A stretch of 64,000 nt of DNA from Segatella copri (GTDB lineage: Bacteria; Bacteroidota; Bacteroidia; Bacteroidales; Bacteroidaceae): assembly GCF_019249795.2 (NCBI RefSeq), contig NZ_CP156891.1, forward strand, positions 1,154,001 through 1,218,000, written 5' to 3'. The notes below the pieces were generated by a model, which was not told the DNA's origin, made no database searches, and saw only the letters and a program-made list of their open reading frames with translations. Numbering within the stretch: the stretch's first letter is position 1; every line of letters begins with the position of its first letter. Position numbers and translations under genes: made by a program. Below, piece by piece: positions 1 to 8,399 of the stretch.

Positions 1-581
1 GAAGGATGGTATACAGCTACGACCTTCACTCGCTTGCCATTGCGTAAGAGATAATATCCTGTAGCTGCATGGTAACCATCGACTACGATGTCGTCACCAT
101 CCTGCCATCGTTCGTTTGGCATATTGTTCCACAGTCGCTTACCCCAAACGATAATACATTCAGGCTCGTTCTCATCAATGACATCAAAGAATGCATTAGC
201 TGCCTGTTTGTATTGCGTTGACGTACCAGCTTTACGAGGACCTGTCATCGCCACTTGCAGATAGTTATAGAACATAACAGAATCCCATATCTTCCGTCTC
301 AACGCCCAATCGGTCTTCTCTCCAACAAGCGACCGTTCGAACTTCACGAAAGTACGCATCCAGTTCTGACGCTCCTTTCTCTCATCGAGAAAGTCACGGA
401 GGACATTCTGCGTAAACTTTGCACACTGCCTACATAGACGGCAGTTGCCGCAGTTGCCGCAGTCGTAGCAACCTCCGTCACAATAGTGGCTATCGCCCAA
501 TATCATTATTCGCTTACCGAACAAGCCTCCATTGGCATAATACCTGCCAATAAAAGGCAAGAAGAAAATGTTGCTATTCAT
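1..581 (-). CDS. Uracil-DNA-glycosylase-fold protein with Cys-rich insert (3' end outside window)
   Basis: The start is the ATG at 579-581; 193 residues are visible and the C-terminus is cut by the window edge. Near the N-terminus GDSHYC (residues 29-34) resembles the first motif of the uracil-DNA-glycosylase superfamily. A hydrophobic strand and WGKRLW follow in the middle, and the visible end carries YHPS, which resembles the HPS motif of that fold. Seven cysteines sit at 34, 38, 41, 44, 47, 50 and 53, almost exactly every third residue. Some UDG families carry a 4Fe-4S cluster, so a metal site is plausible, but this spacing is not the classical one. It is the last visible gene of the minus-strand island. 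The fold is inferred from motifs; base excision, nucleic-acid processing or a defence role cannot be separated here. Confidence 0.6.
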   Translation of the reverse strand, partial: MNSNIFFLPFIGRYYANGGLFGKRIMILGDSHYCDGGCYDCGNCGNCRLCRQCAKFTQNVLRDFLDERKERQNWMRTFVKFERSLVGEKTDWALRRKIWDSVMFYNYLQVAMTGPRKAGTSTQYKQAANAFFDVIDENEPECIIVWGKRLWNNMPNERWQDGDDIVVDGYHAATGYYLLRNGKRVKVVAVYHP

Positions 582-687
582 ATTTTAGAACAATGAAACT
601 ATCCAATCATAAGCCATGGTTCCCAAGCGAATGGCCCACGAAATTACCACATAAATCAACCATACTATTCATCGTATTTATATTAAT

Positions 688-1017
688 TTATTCTTTATCA
701 CTACCTACAAATGCCGATGCCTTCATAAAAGAGAAGGTTGCATCAACGAGCCAACCGATGCACGAACCGACTGTAACTATCCACCAGGCAACATGATAAC
801 CTGTAGTACAATTGGTAGCCTTGAAAAGGACATCACCGTCAAAGAGATGCCTCACCAGATTAGGCAGGAAGAACAATCCATGCGCCAAACCAGCTTGCCA
901 TCCATACAATTCCGTACCATTGATGTTGACAAACAGTATCGCTGCCACCAATACAACTATCGGTCGCCAGGGCAAAAAGATGTAGACCATAGCTAGATAC
1001 CCCAAAATTCTATCCAT
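688..1017 (-). CDS. Small multi-pass membrane protein, unknown
   Basis: Unrecognised 109-residue protein starting at the ATG at 1015-1017. It is strongly hydrophobic, with about three membrane segments (roughly residues 5-32, 40-55 and 75-95) and a short polar tail. Its first codons overlap the last 8 bases of the gene at 1010-1246, which implies translational coupling. It belongs to a run of small membrane genes downstream of the glycine-zipper protein. No enzymatic motif is visible; subunit, immunity or anchoring roles are all possible. Confidence 0.6.
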   Translation of the reverse strand: MDRILGYLAMVYIFLPWRPIVVLVAAILFVNINGTELYGWQAGLAHGLFFLPNLVRHLFDGDVLFKATNCTTGYHVAWWIVTVGSCIGWLVDATFSFMKASAFVGSDKE

Positions 1018-1246
1018 ATCTTCTTTTATATTTTATATGTCTAAACACTAACCAACCATAAAAGCCACACATTTCAGCCATGACATAGAACAAGAGGGAA
1101 ACTAAATTCGACCATTTACCTTCCACACCCATAACATAGTATCTATCTTCTATATATTTGGGTACCACATCTAGTGCTCCTATAGACAAACCCAAGAAAC
1201 ACAAGACTAAAACTAAAGCCAACCCCAATTTTATCTTTGCATTCAT
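1010..1246 (-). CDS. Small membrane protein, unknown
   Basis: Unrecognised 78-residue protein with two predicted membrane segments (about residues 7-27 and 45-68) and a basic C-terminus. A GGAGT just upstream of the ATG is one of the better ribosome-binding sites in the region. If the IS21 remnant at 1286-1789 is removed, the preceding gene would end 5 bases before this start, so the two were tightly coupled before the insertion. It overlaps the next gene by 8 bases. Confidence 0.6.
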   Translation of the reverse strand: MNAKIKLGLALVLVLCFLGLSIGALDVVPKYIEDRYYVMGVEGKWSNLVSLLFYVMAEMCGFYGWLVFRHIKYKRRYG

Positions 1247-1285
1247 ACTCCTTAGAACAAATGAAAACGTTTATACTCTTTTCTC

Positions 1286-1789
1286 TGTATATACTAATTA
1301 AAGTGTACAACTCCAAACCGATTGCAAAGGTATGCTTAAATAATCAAACAACCAAATAAAATCCATAAAATCATCTGTTTTGCTCATTAAATTTCTTAGT
1401 TTCTTTTAATCTGTATGACTCTCCATTCATGTTTACCAAGAAAGCATTGTGTGTGAGTCTGTCAACCAGAGCAGTCACCAACACCTTATCCTTTATGATT
1501 TTTCCCCATCGATCAAAGGCGAGGTTTGTCGTAATGAAGGTGGACTTGGTGTCAGCCCTAAGCGAGAGGTGGTTGAAGAGCACGTACATCCCCTCCATGC
1601 ATGCCTTTATGACCAAGGCTGTCGCTACATGTGTCTTTCCCGTACCGGGGTTTCCATAAAGGACGACATTTCTGTGCTCATGTATGAAGTCCAGCGTTTC
1701 CACCCTTGGCAACAAGTGCTTGATTTCCTCAGGCAATTCGTTCCAATCCAGCTGCTCCAGACAGGTACACTTTTAAGTTAGAATCTACA
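1286..1789 (-). mobile_element. Mini IS21-family element with intact ends and 8-bp target duplication
   Basis: The element is bounded by imperfect terminal inverted repeats of 23-25 bp, 1286-1308 and 1765-1789. Both read TGT at the outer end and share GTGTAC at the inner end. The 8 bases CTTTTCTC occur directly outside each end (1278-1285 and 1790-1797), a perfect target-site duplication. Inside there is only a damaged istB; istA is absent. It is therefore a non-autonomous deletion derivative. The intact duplication suggests a fairly recent insertion. Transposition in trans would need a full-length relative elsewhere in the genome. Confidence 0.8.
1371..1772 (-). pseudogene. istB remnant (IS21 ATPase helper), internally deleted
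   Basis: The reading frame resembles IstB, the AAA+ helper of IS21 transposition. The Walker A GNPGTGKTH and the C-terminal part (NHLSLRA, TTNLAFDRWG, VDRLTHNAF) are well preserved. The segment between them, which in full-length IstB holds about 65 residues including the Walker B, has been deleted in frame. The N-terminus is cut as well: in-frame codons reach back only to about 1772, where a TAA closes the frame. A TTG at 1734-1736 could start a shorter product. Without Walker B an ATPase function is unlikely. Confidence 0.8.
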
Positions 1790-2348
1790 CTTTTCTCCAA
1801 TCTTCAAACTCTTTATCAGTAGATTTACCAAAAGCTGGATACATCTTGTTATATTCAATCTCCGTATGAGTAGGTTTCTCTTTACGATAATCCTTCAAGG
1901 AATCCTTCTGCACCTGAAATCGACTTGATTCTACGAAGATTAAACTTTTACAAATTCTCTTCTCAATTCTTTCCTCCATCCATTCTCTGCCTTTAGCAAG
2001 AGAAGACATATACCAATATCTTGTCTCAGCCCAAGCATTCCTTGTAGGTTGCGCAGTACCATGAATGAAGTCACGATAAACAGGAAGCGAGAGACCGGTT
2101 AGCCAACAAACCTTGACAGAATCCCCCTTAGCCATTAACGTCATGTCTGATAACATCTGTTGCATGGTCATTTTCTCCGACTTTCGCCAAAGCATTTGCT
2201 TTTCCATGTATTCATTTTTTTCAGCTTCTTTCTGCTTTTGCCAATAGCCATGAGGGTTCAAGAAGAACCAATAGCCAAATAACACTACCAGCACGGCACT
2301 CATTACCGCAGCCAACCAACACACTCTTTTCTTGATATTCTTTTCCAT
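1785..2348 (-). CDS. Membrane-anchored protein, unknown; C-terminus altered by IS insertion
   Basis: Unrecognised 187-residue protein with one N-terminal membrane anchor (about residues 9-30), followed by a charged, mostly helical domain rich in Met, Lys and Glu. The stop TAG is supplied by the end of the inserted IS21 remnant. If the element and one copy of its 8-bp duplication are removed, the frame continues as ...WRKEYKRFHLF and stops just before the ATG of the 78-residue gene. The insertion thus replaced only the last eight codons with one, and probably split the operon rather than destroying this protein. It lies 37 bases after the 287-residue gene. Confidence 0.65.
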   Translation of the reverse strand: MEKNIKKRVCWLAAVMSAVLVVLFGYWFFLNPHGYWQKQKEAEKNEYMEKQMLWRKSEKMTMQQMLSDMTLMAKGDSVKVCWLTGLSLPVYRDFIHGTAQPTRNAWAETRYWYMSSLAKGREWMEERIEKRICKSLIFVESSRFQVQKDSLKDYRKEKPTHTEIEYNKMYPAFGKSTDKEFEDWRKV

Positions 2349-2385
2349 AATTTCTATCTTTTATTTGTTATTACTCACAAAACAC

Positions 2386-3249
2386 TTACATATCCATCAT
2401 ATCATCATTGACATGGTAAGTATCTTCACTAAAGCTTTTCTCGCACGTAATGGCTGTTCTGCTAACAAAGTTGTTCATTCTCACAATATCTGGAATACTG
2501 TAAGGCAAAGAACAATGCAAAGCAAGTAGTGCTGGACATATCTTGATCTTTTCAAAAGCTGGAGTAAAGAGCACACTTTCATCCCAACTAGTGACCTCAG
2601 ATGGCAAATCCTCCGCAGCCCAACCTTTATCTGCAAGAGCATCCAATATCAGCTTTTTCTTCATCAAGTTATTGTCAAACAGATTTATCTGTTCACCAAG
2701 AGTGTAAATCAGCCGATGTATGAAAGGAAAAGCCGAACCATAGACATCATCGTCTTCCAAAACCAATACCGCCTGACAAGAATCAGCCTTATATTCTAAT
2801 ACATACTCCCCATATTGCAGGTAGTCATTCGCCTTAAAAGATGAAGAGTTCTGAACAGCATCCCACATTTCAGTACCTTGCTTCAAACATTCGGCCATCA
2901 GCATTGCCAACTTATCACTTTGGTAAGAGACACGTTCCACGTAATCCTTGCTTGGCTCACCCATTATCTGATCCATCAGATAACGTCGAGCTACAAGAAG
3001 CGAATATAGCGCAAACTTATCTTTATCACTTATCCTAACAGAAATATCTTCTTCCTCGAAGAAACCGATATCTTCTGCTATATGCTTGATTTTACGTTCT
3101 ATCAAAGCTAATGCATCTTGTTTTTCAGAAAGTGATGTATTAGGATTGCTCACAAAATCGTACAAAGCATCTTCTGCCAAATCGCTCTCATGGTCATCCA
3201 CCTCACAAAGTTGCCTTACTAATATGCTCACTAAATCTATCTTGCTCAT
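2386..3249 (-). CDS. Unknown 287-residue cytoplasmic protein
   Basis: I do not recognise this protein. It is acidic and mostly helical in appearance, with no signal peptide, membrane segment or catalytic motif that I can identify. The start is the ATG at 3247-3249. It lies 61 bases downstream of the glycine-zipper protein and 37 bases upstream of a membrane-anchored protein, all on the same strand, so one transcript is likely. A partner or immunity role for the neighbouring glycine-zipper protein is only a guess from position. Confidence 0.6.
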   Translation of the reverse strand: MSKIDLVSILVRQLCEVDDHESDLAEDALYDFVSNPNTSLSEKQDALALIERKIKHIAEDIGFFEEEDISVRISDKDKFALYSLLVARRYLMDQIMGEPSKDYVERVSYQSDKLAMLMAECLKQGTEMWDAVQNSSSFKANDYLQYGEYVLEYKADSCQAVLVLEDDDVYGSAFPFIHRLIYTLGEQINLFDNNLMKKKLILDALADKGWAAEDLPSEVTSWDESVLFTPAFEKIKICPALLALHCSLPYSIPDIVRMNNFVSRTAITCEKSFSEDTYHVNDDMMDM

Positions 3250-3310
3250 AATTTATCCTTCTAAGTGTTCTACAAAAAACTCAAAAACTTATGCTTTACT
3301 GCGAGTATTC

Positions 3311-4441
3311 TCACTTAAAAAGCGAGAATACTCCACGTACAACGGAAGAACCAGCAAGGCCACCTGCAACTCCACCGACAAGTCCACCTATAACTGTTCC
3401 AACTCCAGGACAAACAAAAGTTCCTAACGCTGCGCCAAAGGTTCCACCAGCATAACCTGCACCTATTCCGGCTGCATTACTTGTTGTGTTTTCGGCAAAC
3501 TCGCCAGCCGACATCTTTCCCTTGCACATTTTCACAGCATCAGGTATCGTCTGTGCTGCCAGCATGATTCCACCTGTTATCATGTTAGTTCGCATACCCT
3601 TAGCGATTACATTCTTCGCAGCCTGTCCAACGACTTCCTTGCCAACTAACGCCGAAGCCGTCTTCTCGACAACAGTCTTCCCGACTTGAGTTGTTGTTGC
3701 AACATCAAGTATGGTCCTGGCAGAGTTTGTTGCAGCCGATGCCATTGAACGACCGACAGTTGTACGGAGTAACTGTTGTGTTCCAACACCTACAACCAAA
3801 GAAGTACCTCCAGACTTGGCCATTTGTACAGACGCTGTTTTGAGAGCTTCACCATGACTTTTACCACTACGGATAGCATTAGCATATCCAAGCACAAAGG
3901 AAAAACCACAGGTGATAGAACAAGAAACCGATTGAGTCTTTACATCAAACTTAACAGAATCCAAAGTTCCAGCTTTGGCAATGTTCACAGCTTGATTGTA
4001 GGTACAATTGCCCTTAATGACTATATCTTTTGCCACTGCTGGGTCTGTTATACCTGGAACTTGACCAGAACGAATCTTATCAGCCATCAATCGAACACAT
4101 TCATCGTACTGCTCCTTTGGAACTTCAAGTTTCATTCCACCATAGCGATACGAACCATCAGAAAAAGCAGCCCCTATAGTCTTAGATGGGGAAGAACAAT
4201 ACTTCGTCTGAATTTCGATACCATTGCTAATGCGATCTGCACCGTTAAGGCAGTTGTCACGACCAACCTGTTCTACTTTCTTTCCAGAAAGACGGTCTGC
4301 CATTGCATTAGCATCTTCTGCAGCCCAGCCATGTCCTTGCTTGTTACGATACTTTGGGTACTGCATATAGTTGTTTGTTGACTGAGCGCTACATGTTGCT
4401 GACGCGCTATTGATTACTGTTTTGTCGTTTACTTTTTTCAT
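3311..4441 (-). CDS. Nuclease-like N-terminus fused to glycine-zipper membrane domain, unknown family
   Basis: This 376-residue protein has two parts. The first 100 residues hold GHGWAAED (36-43), then GADR (67-70) followed by IQTK (77-80). The pair D69 and Q78-x-K80 resembles the D...(E/Q)xK core of PD-(D/E)xK-type nucleases such as Mrr; this is my reading, not a proven match. From about residue 165 the protein becomes small-residue rich, and about 322-370 form an extended glycine zipper typical of membrane-inserting or pore-forming proteins. I recall similarly built, unnamed proteins in gut bacteria. It follows a short hydrophobic peptide and a WYL regulator. A toxin or anti-phage effector is plausible; a membrane scaffold is the alternative. 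Confidence 0.6.
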   Translation of the reverse strand: MKKVNDKTVINSASATCSAQSTNNYMQYPKYRNKQGHGWAAEDANAMADRLSGKKVEQVGRDNCLNGADRISNGIEIQTKYCSSPSKTIGAAFSDGSYRYGGMKLEVPKEQYDECVRLMADKIRSGQVPGITDPAVAKDIVIKGNCTYNQAVNIAKAGTLDSVKFDVKTQSVSCSITCGFSFVLGYANAIRSGKSHGEALKTASVQMAKSGGTSLVVGVGTQQLLRTTVGRSMASAATNSARTILDVATTTQVGKTVVEKTASALVGKEVVGQAAKNVIAKGMRTNMITGGIMLAAQTIPDAVKMCKGKMSAGEFAENTTSNAAGIGAGYAGGTFGAALGTFVCPGVGTVIGGLVGGVAGGLAGSSVVRGVFSLFK

Positions 4442-4550
4442 ATCTTTGATTTTTTAAAGATTATTCAAAATGTCACATTACTCACTTGCCATCTTTTACA
4501 TGCTTCTACACAAACATTGTCCGTATAGAAGCAATGCAAAAATGAGGGCA

Positions 4551-4736
4551 TTAAAAGAATGCGTGTCCTCGCAACCAAGATGGGATTGTCTTAGAACAAA
4601 CAAGCCCAATTCCTCCGATTACAGGAGTTGCAGGTACAAGCATTGCTGCTACTGCTAAACAAGAACTAGCCAACGCTACAGTTCTCAACACATTCTTACC
4701 ATTGATGACACTTTCTTTTCTGTTGTTCCGTTTCAT
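4551..4736 (-). CDS. Short hydrophobic peptide, unknown
   Basis: A 61-residue peptide with a basic N-terminus and a hydrophobic stretch at about residues 18-46 that is rich in Ala, Val and Gly. It is the first gene after the promoter at 4941-4949, about 110 bases upstream of the glycine-zipper gene. Size and topology suit a small membrane protein, antitoxin-like partner or leader peptide. Short length keeps confidence modest. Confidence 0.45.
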   Translation of the reverse strand: MKRNNRKESVINGKNVLRTVALASSCLAVAAMLVPATPVIGGIGLVCSKTIPSWLRGHAFF

Positions 4737-4940
4737 AACTTTGTTGGTTTTATGTCAGCTAAAGCAAGTAATTATTACCTACTATTCGCCAACGGTTTGA
4801 TAAAATTGAAAATTAATAATAAATAATATACACAACGCATCATGTGTTAGACAACATCAAATGTCAAATCATGTCCACCATTCTGAATATATCTCCAATA
4901 TGTCAAAGACCTTTGCACTCCCTATGTTTGGAATTGCGCT

Positions 4941-4949
4941 GCAAAGATA
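4941..4949 (-). promoter_or_regulatory. Promoter -7 box for the left-hand operon, with about 200-nt leader
   Basis: On the minus strand this reads TATCTTTGC, the Bacteroidota -7 consensus, with a TTG about 20 bases upstream. Transcription would start near 4935 and leave a leader of about 200 nt before 4736. The leader is AT-rich with no gene in it. It separates the regulator gene, which ends in a terminator at 4985-5027, from the genes it may control. Confidence 0.65.
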
Positions 4950-4984
4950 GACAAACTTTTCAAAACGAGCAAGAAAAAATGAAA

Positions 4985-5027
4985 AAGAATTGGTTCCAAG
5001 AAGACAAGAAGAAAGGAACCAATTCTT
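4985..5027 (-). terminator. Rho-independent terminator of the WYL gene
   Basis: A perfect 13-bp stem, AAGAATTGGTTCC with GGAACCAATTCTT, has an A/G-rich loop and is followed on the minus strand by a T-rich tract. It begins 6 bases beyond the WYL gene stop. Confidence 0.8.
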
Positions 5028-5032
5028 ATAGT

Positions 5033-6157
5033 CTATTTCTGTTTTTTATATAAATCTGCAAGTGCTTCTACTCTTCTTTTGAACTTTTCTCGAACATTCT
5101 GTGGAGAAACTATTTCTAAACCTGCTCCCATTTGCAAGATGCGCCCTACAAATTCGTCATTCACTTCGACTTGAACAGAAAACTCTCCATACGCACCATC
5201 CATATACTCACCAAAAGGTATTTCTACTTTTTTGACTAAGATGTATTTTTTTGTCTCCGTAAGCATAAACATATAATGGTTGTGGGCCCATACATGCACA
5301 TTTACTACTTCGGCATTATTAGGATGAGTAACTCCAACTATATTTTTGAAATAATTTTCATAATAATGAGCCTGTGGTTCCACATAAGTTACCCCAGACG
5401 AGATTTCTCTTGGTCGAGCAACAATACGGTCGAGAGCAATATGATGCCGCCATACCTTTCCCTCATGATTTATTGTATGACCCAACAAATACCACCTACC
5501 ATTGAATTCTTTTAAATAATGAGGAGAGATTATCAAAGACAGTTCTTTCTTTGTACTATCAGTATAATGTATATAACAGATAGCAAGAACTTGCTTTCTT
5601 TTTATTGCCTCATAAAGAAATGGAAGCAACTCTATATTGGTGAGATTTCTATCTTCACTTGCTTCTAATATCTGTTGACCTTTATTCTGCGTATCTTTAA
5701 TCTCCAGTAAATCCCTACTATCTTTAAAGAAATAATCCAACCATGAAATTGGGAAGAAGCCTGCAGAATCTTGACAGAATTGCCAATACTGCTTTAAGTC
5801 ACAGATGACTTTGGCTGTACGCAAGTCAGCCAAAGGATCATCATCCTTACCGATATAACGAATACGCTTATTTTTCGTTCCTTCCTCCAGAAAGCTTTCA
5901 CCTCCTAATCTTTCTATGATTTTATTACGTATATCAGAAAATGCTTTTTTAAGTTCACCATTTCCTTCACACTTAGAAACTCCACAAGGTAATTCTTCTG
6001 AAGAATTCAAACCACGATACTCTGCCATAACATCAGCATGAGTAACCCACTCACGACTTATAAATCGTTTGTAGGTTACTCGTGCAAACTGAGCATAATA
6101 GCTATCTCCATCAAAGGGATTTTTACGTTTCAGCATTCGTTTTTTTAAATTTGACAT
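5033..6157 (-). CDS. WYL-domain transcriptional regulator
   Basis: 374 residues. About 25-100 look like a winged-helix DNA-binding region. The WYL domain covers about 180-300, with the name-giving tripeptide at 222-224 (GRWYLLGH), an upstream LAICYIHY strand, the SPHYL turn, and ALDRI afterwards. A C-terminal extension (about 300-374) resembles the WCX region. WYL proteins sense ligands, often nucleic acids, and several control phage-defence loci. It has its own terminator, and a new promoter directly downstream starts the glycine-zipper operon, so it is a good candidate regulator of that operon. Confidence 0.85.
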   Translation of the reverse strand: MSNLKKRMLKRKNPFDGDSYYAQFARVTYKRFISREWVTHADVMAEYRGLNSSEELPCGVSKCEGNGELKKAFSDIRNKIIERLGGESFLEEGTKNKRIRYIGKDDDPLADLRTAKVICDLKQYWQFCQDSAGFFPISWLDYFFKDSRDLLEIKDTQNKGQQILEASEDRNLTNIELLPFLYEAIKRKQVLAICYIHYTDSTKKELSLIISPHYLKEFNGRWYLLGHTINHEGKVWRHHIALDRIVARPREISSGVTYVEPQAHYYENYFKNIVGVTHPNNAEVVNVHVWAHNHYMFMLTETKKYILVKKVEIPFGEYMDGAYGEFSVQVEVNDEFVGRILQMGAGLEIVSPQNVREKFKRRVEALADLYKKQK

Positions 6158-6228
6158 TTATCGCATACCAAACTTTTGCAATTGGATTCTTTTCATTTGG
6201 TTTACTTTTGACCGTAAAAATAACTTTC

Positions 6229-6530
6229 TCATCTTAATAAAATTCATCCTTGGATTTTTCTATTCTTAACCAATAAGGAAATACTGGAGTATCAATCATC
6301 ATATGACCTTTATTTTTGACTATACCCCCTTCAAATTTGCCATCTTCAAAAATCCTCGATTTACCATTTATAGTCGGAATGGAAAATTCCAAATTACACT
6401 ATATGACGGTGTAGACTCGCTCAAACAAATTCTCGTTCTTTCTACGTTTCAATTTACCAGATTTCAACCTACAGAACTGAATAGCTTGCTCGTGTCCACA
6501 AGATAATCTTGTTTCTCTGCATCATAGCGA
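6229..6530 (-). pseudogene. Decayed coding fragment in the 6158-6775 gap
   Basis: Reading the minus strand, a frame ending at the TGA at 6229-6231 gives protein-like sequence (for example INGKSRIFEDGKFEGGIV). An in-frame TAG near 6405 interrupts it, with more plausible sequence before it (KRRKNENLFERVYTVI) and hints of a frame change near 6500. No start codon or known family is evident. I take it as the remains of a gene. I see no gene in the rest of the gap (6158-6228, 6531-6775). Confidence 0.35.
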
Positions 6531-6775
6531 CTTCAAGCGAGAACTTTACCCTGCCCTGTCACTAATCCAATGGCAAATTTAGTAAAAATCTGATGAACCA
6601 CCAAACTTTTAACAAGAAATCTTATGGATTCCTCTTATATTTTATTTTCAGGGACTCCTAACCCCTCTTCTTTCTGCATTCATACCTTATTATATAGAGT
6701 TATTGTCAATTCTGCTGCAAAACTACAATCCGGTGGCGACAAAAAAACTGACATAGGAAGAAGAAAAGTATGCTC

Positions 6776-8029
6776 CTAGAACCTGAATCCGAAAAACATT
6801 CTTACTCGCCATTTGTTTCTCTTCACCTGCAGGTGATCCTCATCTCCTGCTACAGAGAAATTATAAACAGCAGCGGCACCGGCAAACTTGTTGCGCCAGG
6901 AATAGACGGCTGCACCTCTACCGGTAATGATGGCAGACGGGAAATGATATTTCATGCTGTTTTTAACGGTTGGGATTTCTGTATCACTACTTCCCTCCTC
7001 TACTTCAGCCCTCATCTTGGTATAGTCATGAGAATATACCGTGATGGTTGGCAAGGCTGACAGATGGAACAGCAGATGAGAAGATGGAACGAGATTATAT
7101 CCATAGCCTGCACCGAGTGCCAACTCGTTAAGGCGGATAGTCATTCCCTTCACCTTCGTCTTGGAACCGTCAAAACTGGCGCCAACCATCCAACTTCCGG
7201 CACTTCGCTTCTGAATGTAGCTCTGGCTGAAGGCTGCCGGGAAGGAGAATTTGCGGTAGTTGAAGGCATAATAGAAATTGAGATTCAGAGCCTTCTGCGA
7301 GATTTCTCCCTTATGGATATCTATCTCGCTACCTCCCATTTTCTGATGACCACGGAATGTCTTGGACGAGAGATAGACCACATCAAAGCCATAGCGGTTG
7401 CTATAGGAATTGAGGTTGAACTCAAAGTCCTGATTCTTGCCAGCCAGCTTGGCTGGGTTTACAGCCAAACCAAGCCCCAAGCCACGATAAGCCACAGCCA
7501 TGGAGAGGGTTCCACGGCAGTCGGCCATCACCTTGGTATGCGTTTCCGTTCCATCCGTCTTCGCCGTAGTTTCCAAATCGGCTCCAGAAAGATTGCCTCT
7601 CAGTTTGATGGTCCATCGGGCATGAGGACGGGAGATGTAGGTAGTATCATACTTTATCTTGTAATAATTGGCTGCCAGCAGTGAATCTCCTCTGAACAAT
7701 TGGCGATCGTAGAGGCTCAAGCGTCTTTGAATCTTGACATAATGCTTCATGAACCTTTGCTTTTTCTTCTCACTCATCTTGCTCTTACCCAATTCTGCCA
7801 TGAAAAGAGAGTCGCCCCATTGGAGCATACGTCCCCTATCAGCAGACTGTCGCAACTGGAGTCGCAGGCTATCTGCCTTCATCAGTAGTTCTTTCAGCTT
7901 CTTTCGAGGTTTCCTGTTCTGTCCGTTCTGGGCAATGGCAGGAGCAAGTACTCCCATAGAAAATACCACCACAAGAAATGATGCTTTCAACATCACCATT
8001 GACCCAGTTTTCATTTTTCGTCTATTCAT
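6776..8029 (-). CDS. DUF4421 family outer-membrane protein
   Basis: 417 residues with a signal peptide ending near residue 34 (APAIAQ). A basic helical segment (about 38-120) is followed by a long region of alternating hydrophobic strands (about 140-417) ending in FFGFRF, as expected for an outer-membrane beta-barrel. The ARWTIKLRGNLSGADLE stretch and overall length fit DUF4421, a Bacteroidota family of unknown function. It is monocistronic, with a -7 box about 30 bases upstream. The role is unknown; porin or envelope-structure functions are possible. Confidence 0.8.
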   Translation of the reverse strand: MNRRKMKTGSMVMLKASFLVVVFSMGVLAPAIAQNGQNRKPRKKLKELLMKADSLRLQLRQSADRGRMLQWGDSLFMAELGKSKMSEKKKQRFMKHYVKIQRRLSLYDRQLFRGDSLLAANYYKIKYDTTYISRPHARWTIKLRGNLSGADLETTAKTDGTETHTKVMADCRGTLSMAVAYRGLGLGLAVNPAKLAGKNQDFEFNLNSYSNRYGFDVVYLSSKTFRGHQKMGGSEIDIHKGEISQKALNLNFYYAFNYRKFSFPAAFSQSYIQKRSAGSWMVGASFDGSKTKVKGMTIRLNELALGAGYGYNLVPSSHLLFHLSALPTITVYSHDYTKMRAEVEEGSSDTEIPTVKNSMKYHFPSAIITGRGAAVYSWRNKFAGAAAVYNFSVAGDEDHLQVKRNKWRVRMFFGFRF

Positions 8030-8058
8030 CTTATTTATCTTTCTTTCCTATTCCGGTA

Positions 8059-8066
8059 CAAAAGTA
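8059..8066 (-). promoter_or_regulatory. Promoter -7 box of the DUF4421 gene
   Basis: The minus strand reads TACTTTTG, 30 bases upstream of the ATG at 8029. It agrees with the -7 consensus and with the start chosen. Confidence 0.55.
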
Positions 8067-8253
8067 CGGCAAAACTTCGAAACAGAAAAGGAAAAAGCAA
8101 AAAAAAAATAAGAAATGAGGAAAGAAAGGATCAAAAGAATTGATTTTTCGTAGAACTTTAAAAGAAGATAAAAATATGCATACTGCTCGGAAAGGTTAAC
8201 GTTGCATTCCAATTCAATTGCGCACACAGTGTATTCGCATTTTGAACCCCAAA

Positions 8254-8300
8254 AATCCTTAATGACCGAAAATGACCGTGACCTTAATGACCGGATTTTA
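8254..8300 (+). repeat. TAATGACCG cluster, copy A
   Basis: Units TAATGACCG (8260-8268), AAATGACCG (8270-8278) and TAATGACCGG (8285-8294), preceded by AATCCT. Nearly the same block recurs in the opposite orientation at 16284-16327 and in the same orientation at 9645-9688. The gap 8030-8399 holds otherwise only the promoter at 8059-8066 and the terminator at 8311-8347. Confidence 0.8.
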
Positions 8301-8310
8301 GGTAGAAACA

Positions 8311-8347
8311 AAAAAAGACCGCTCTCCTCGTATTGAGGTGAGCGGTC
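8311..8347 (-). terminator. Terminator of the HU-smalltalk transcript
   Basis: GACCGCTC (8317-8324) pairs with GAGCGGTC (8340-8347), extended by CCTC/GAGG inside. On the minus strand it is followed by a run of T. It lies about 50 bases past the smalltalk stop. Confidence 0.8.
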
Positions 8348-8399
8348 GATTTATTTATGGATGAGTCTGCTTATTATAATAAGGTAGACTCCATGTTCT

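Noticed and set aside
6303-6506. 67-codon plus-strand frame
   Set aside because: It is antisense to the more protein-like decayed fragment on the minus strand.
8048-8311. 87-codon minus-strand frame across repeat copy A
   Set aside because: It reads through the TAATGACCG cluster and the DUF4421 promoter; composition does not look coding.
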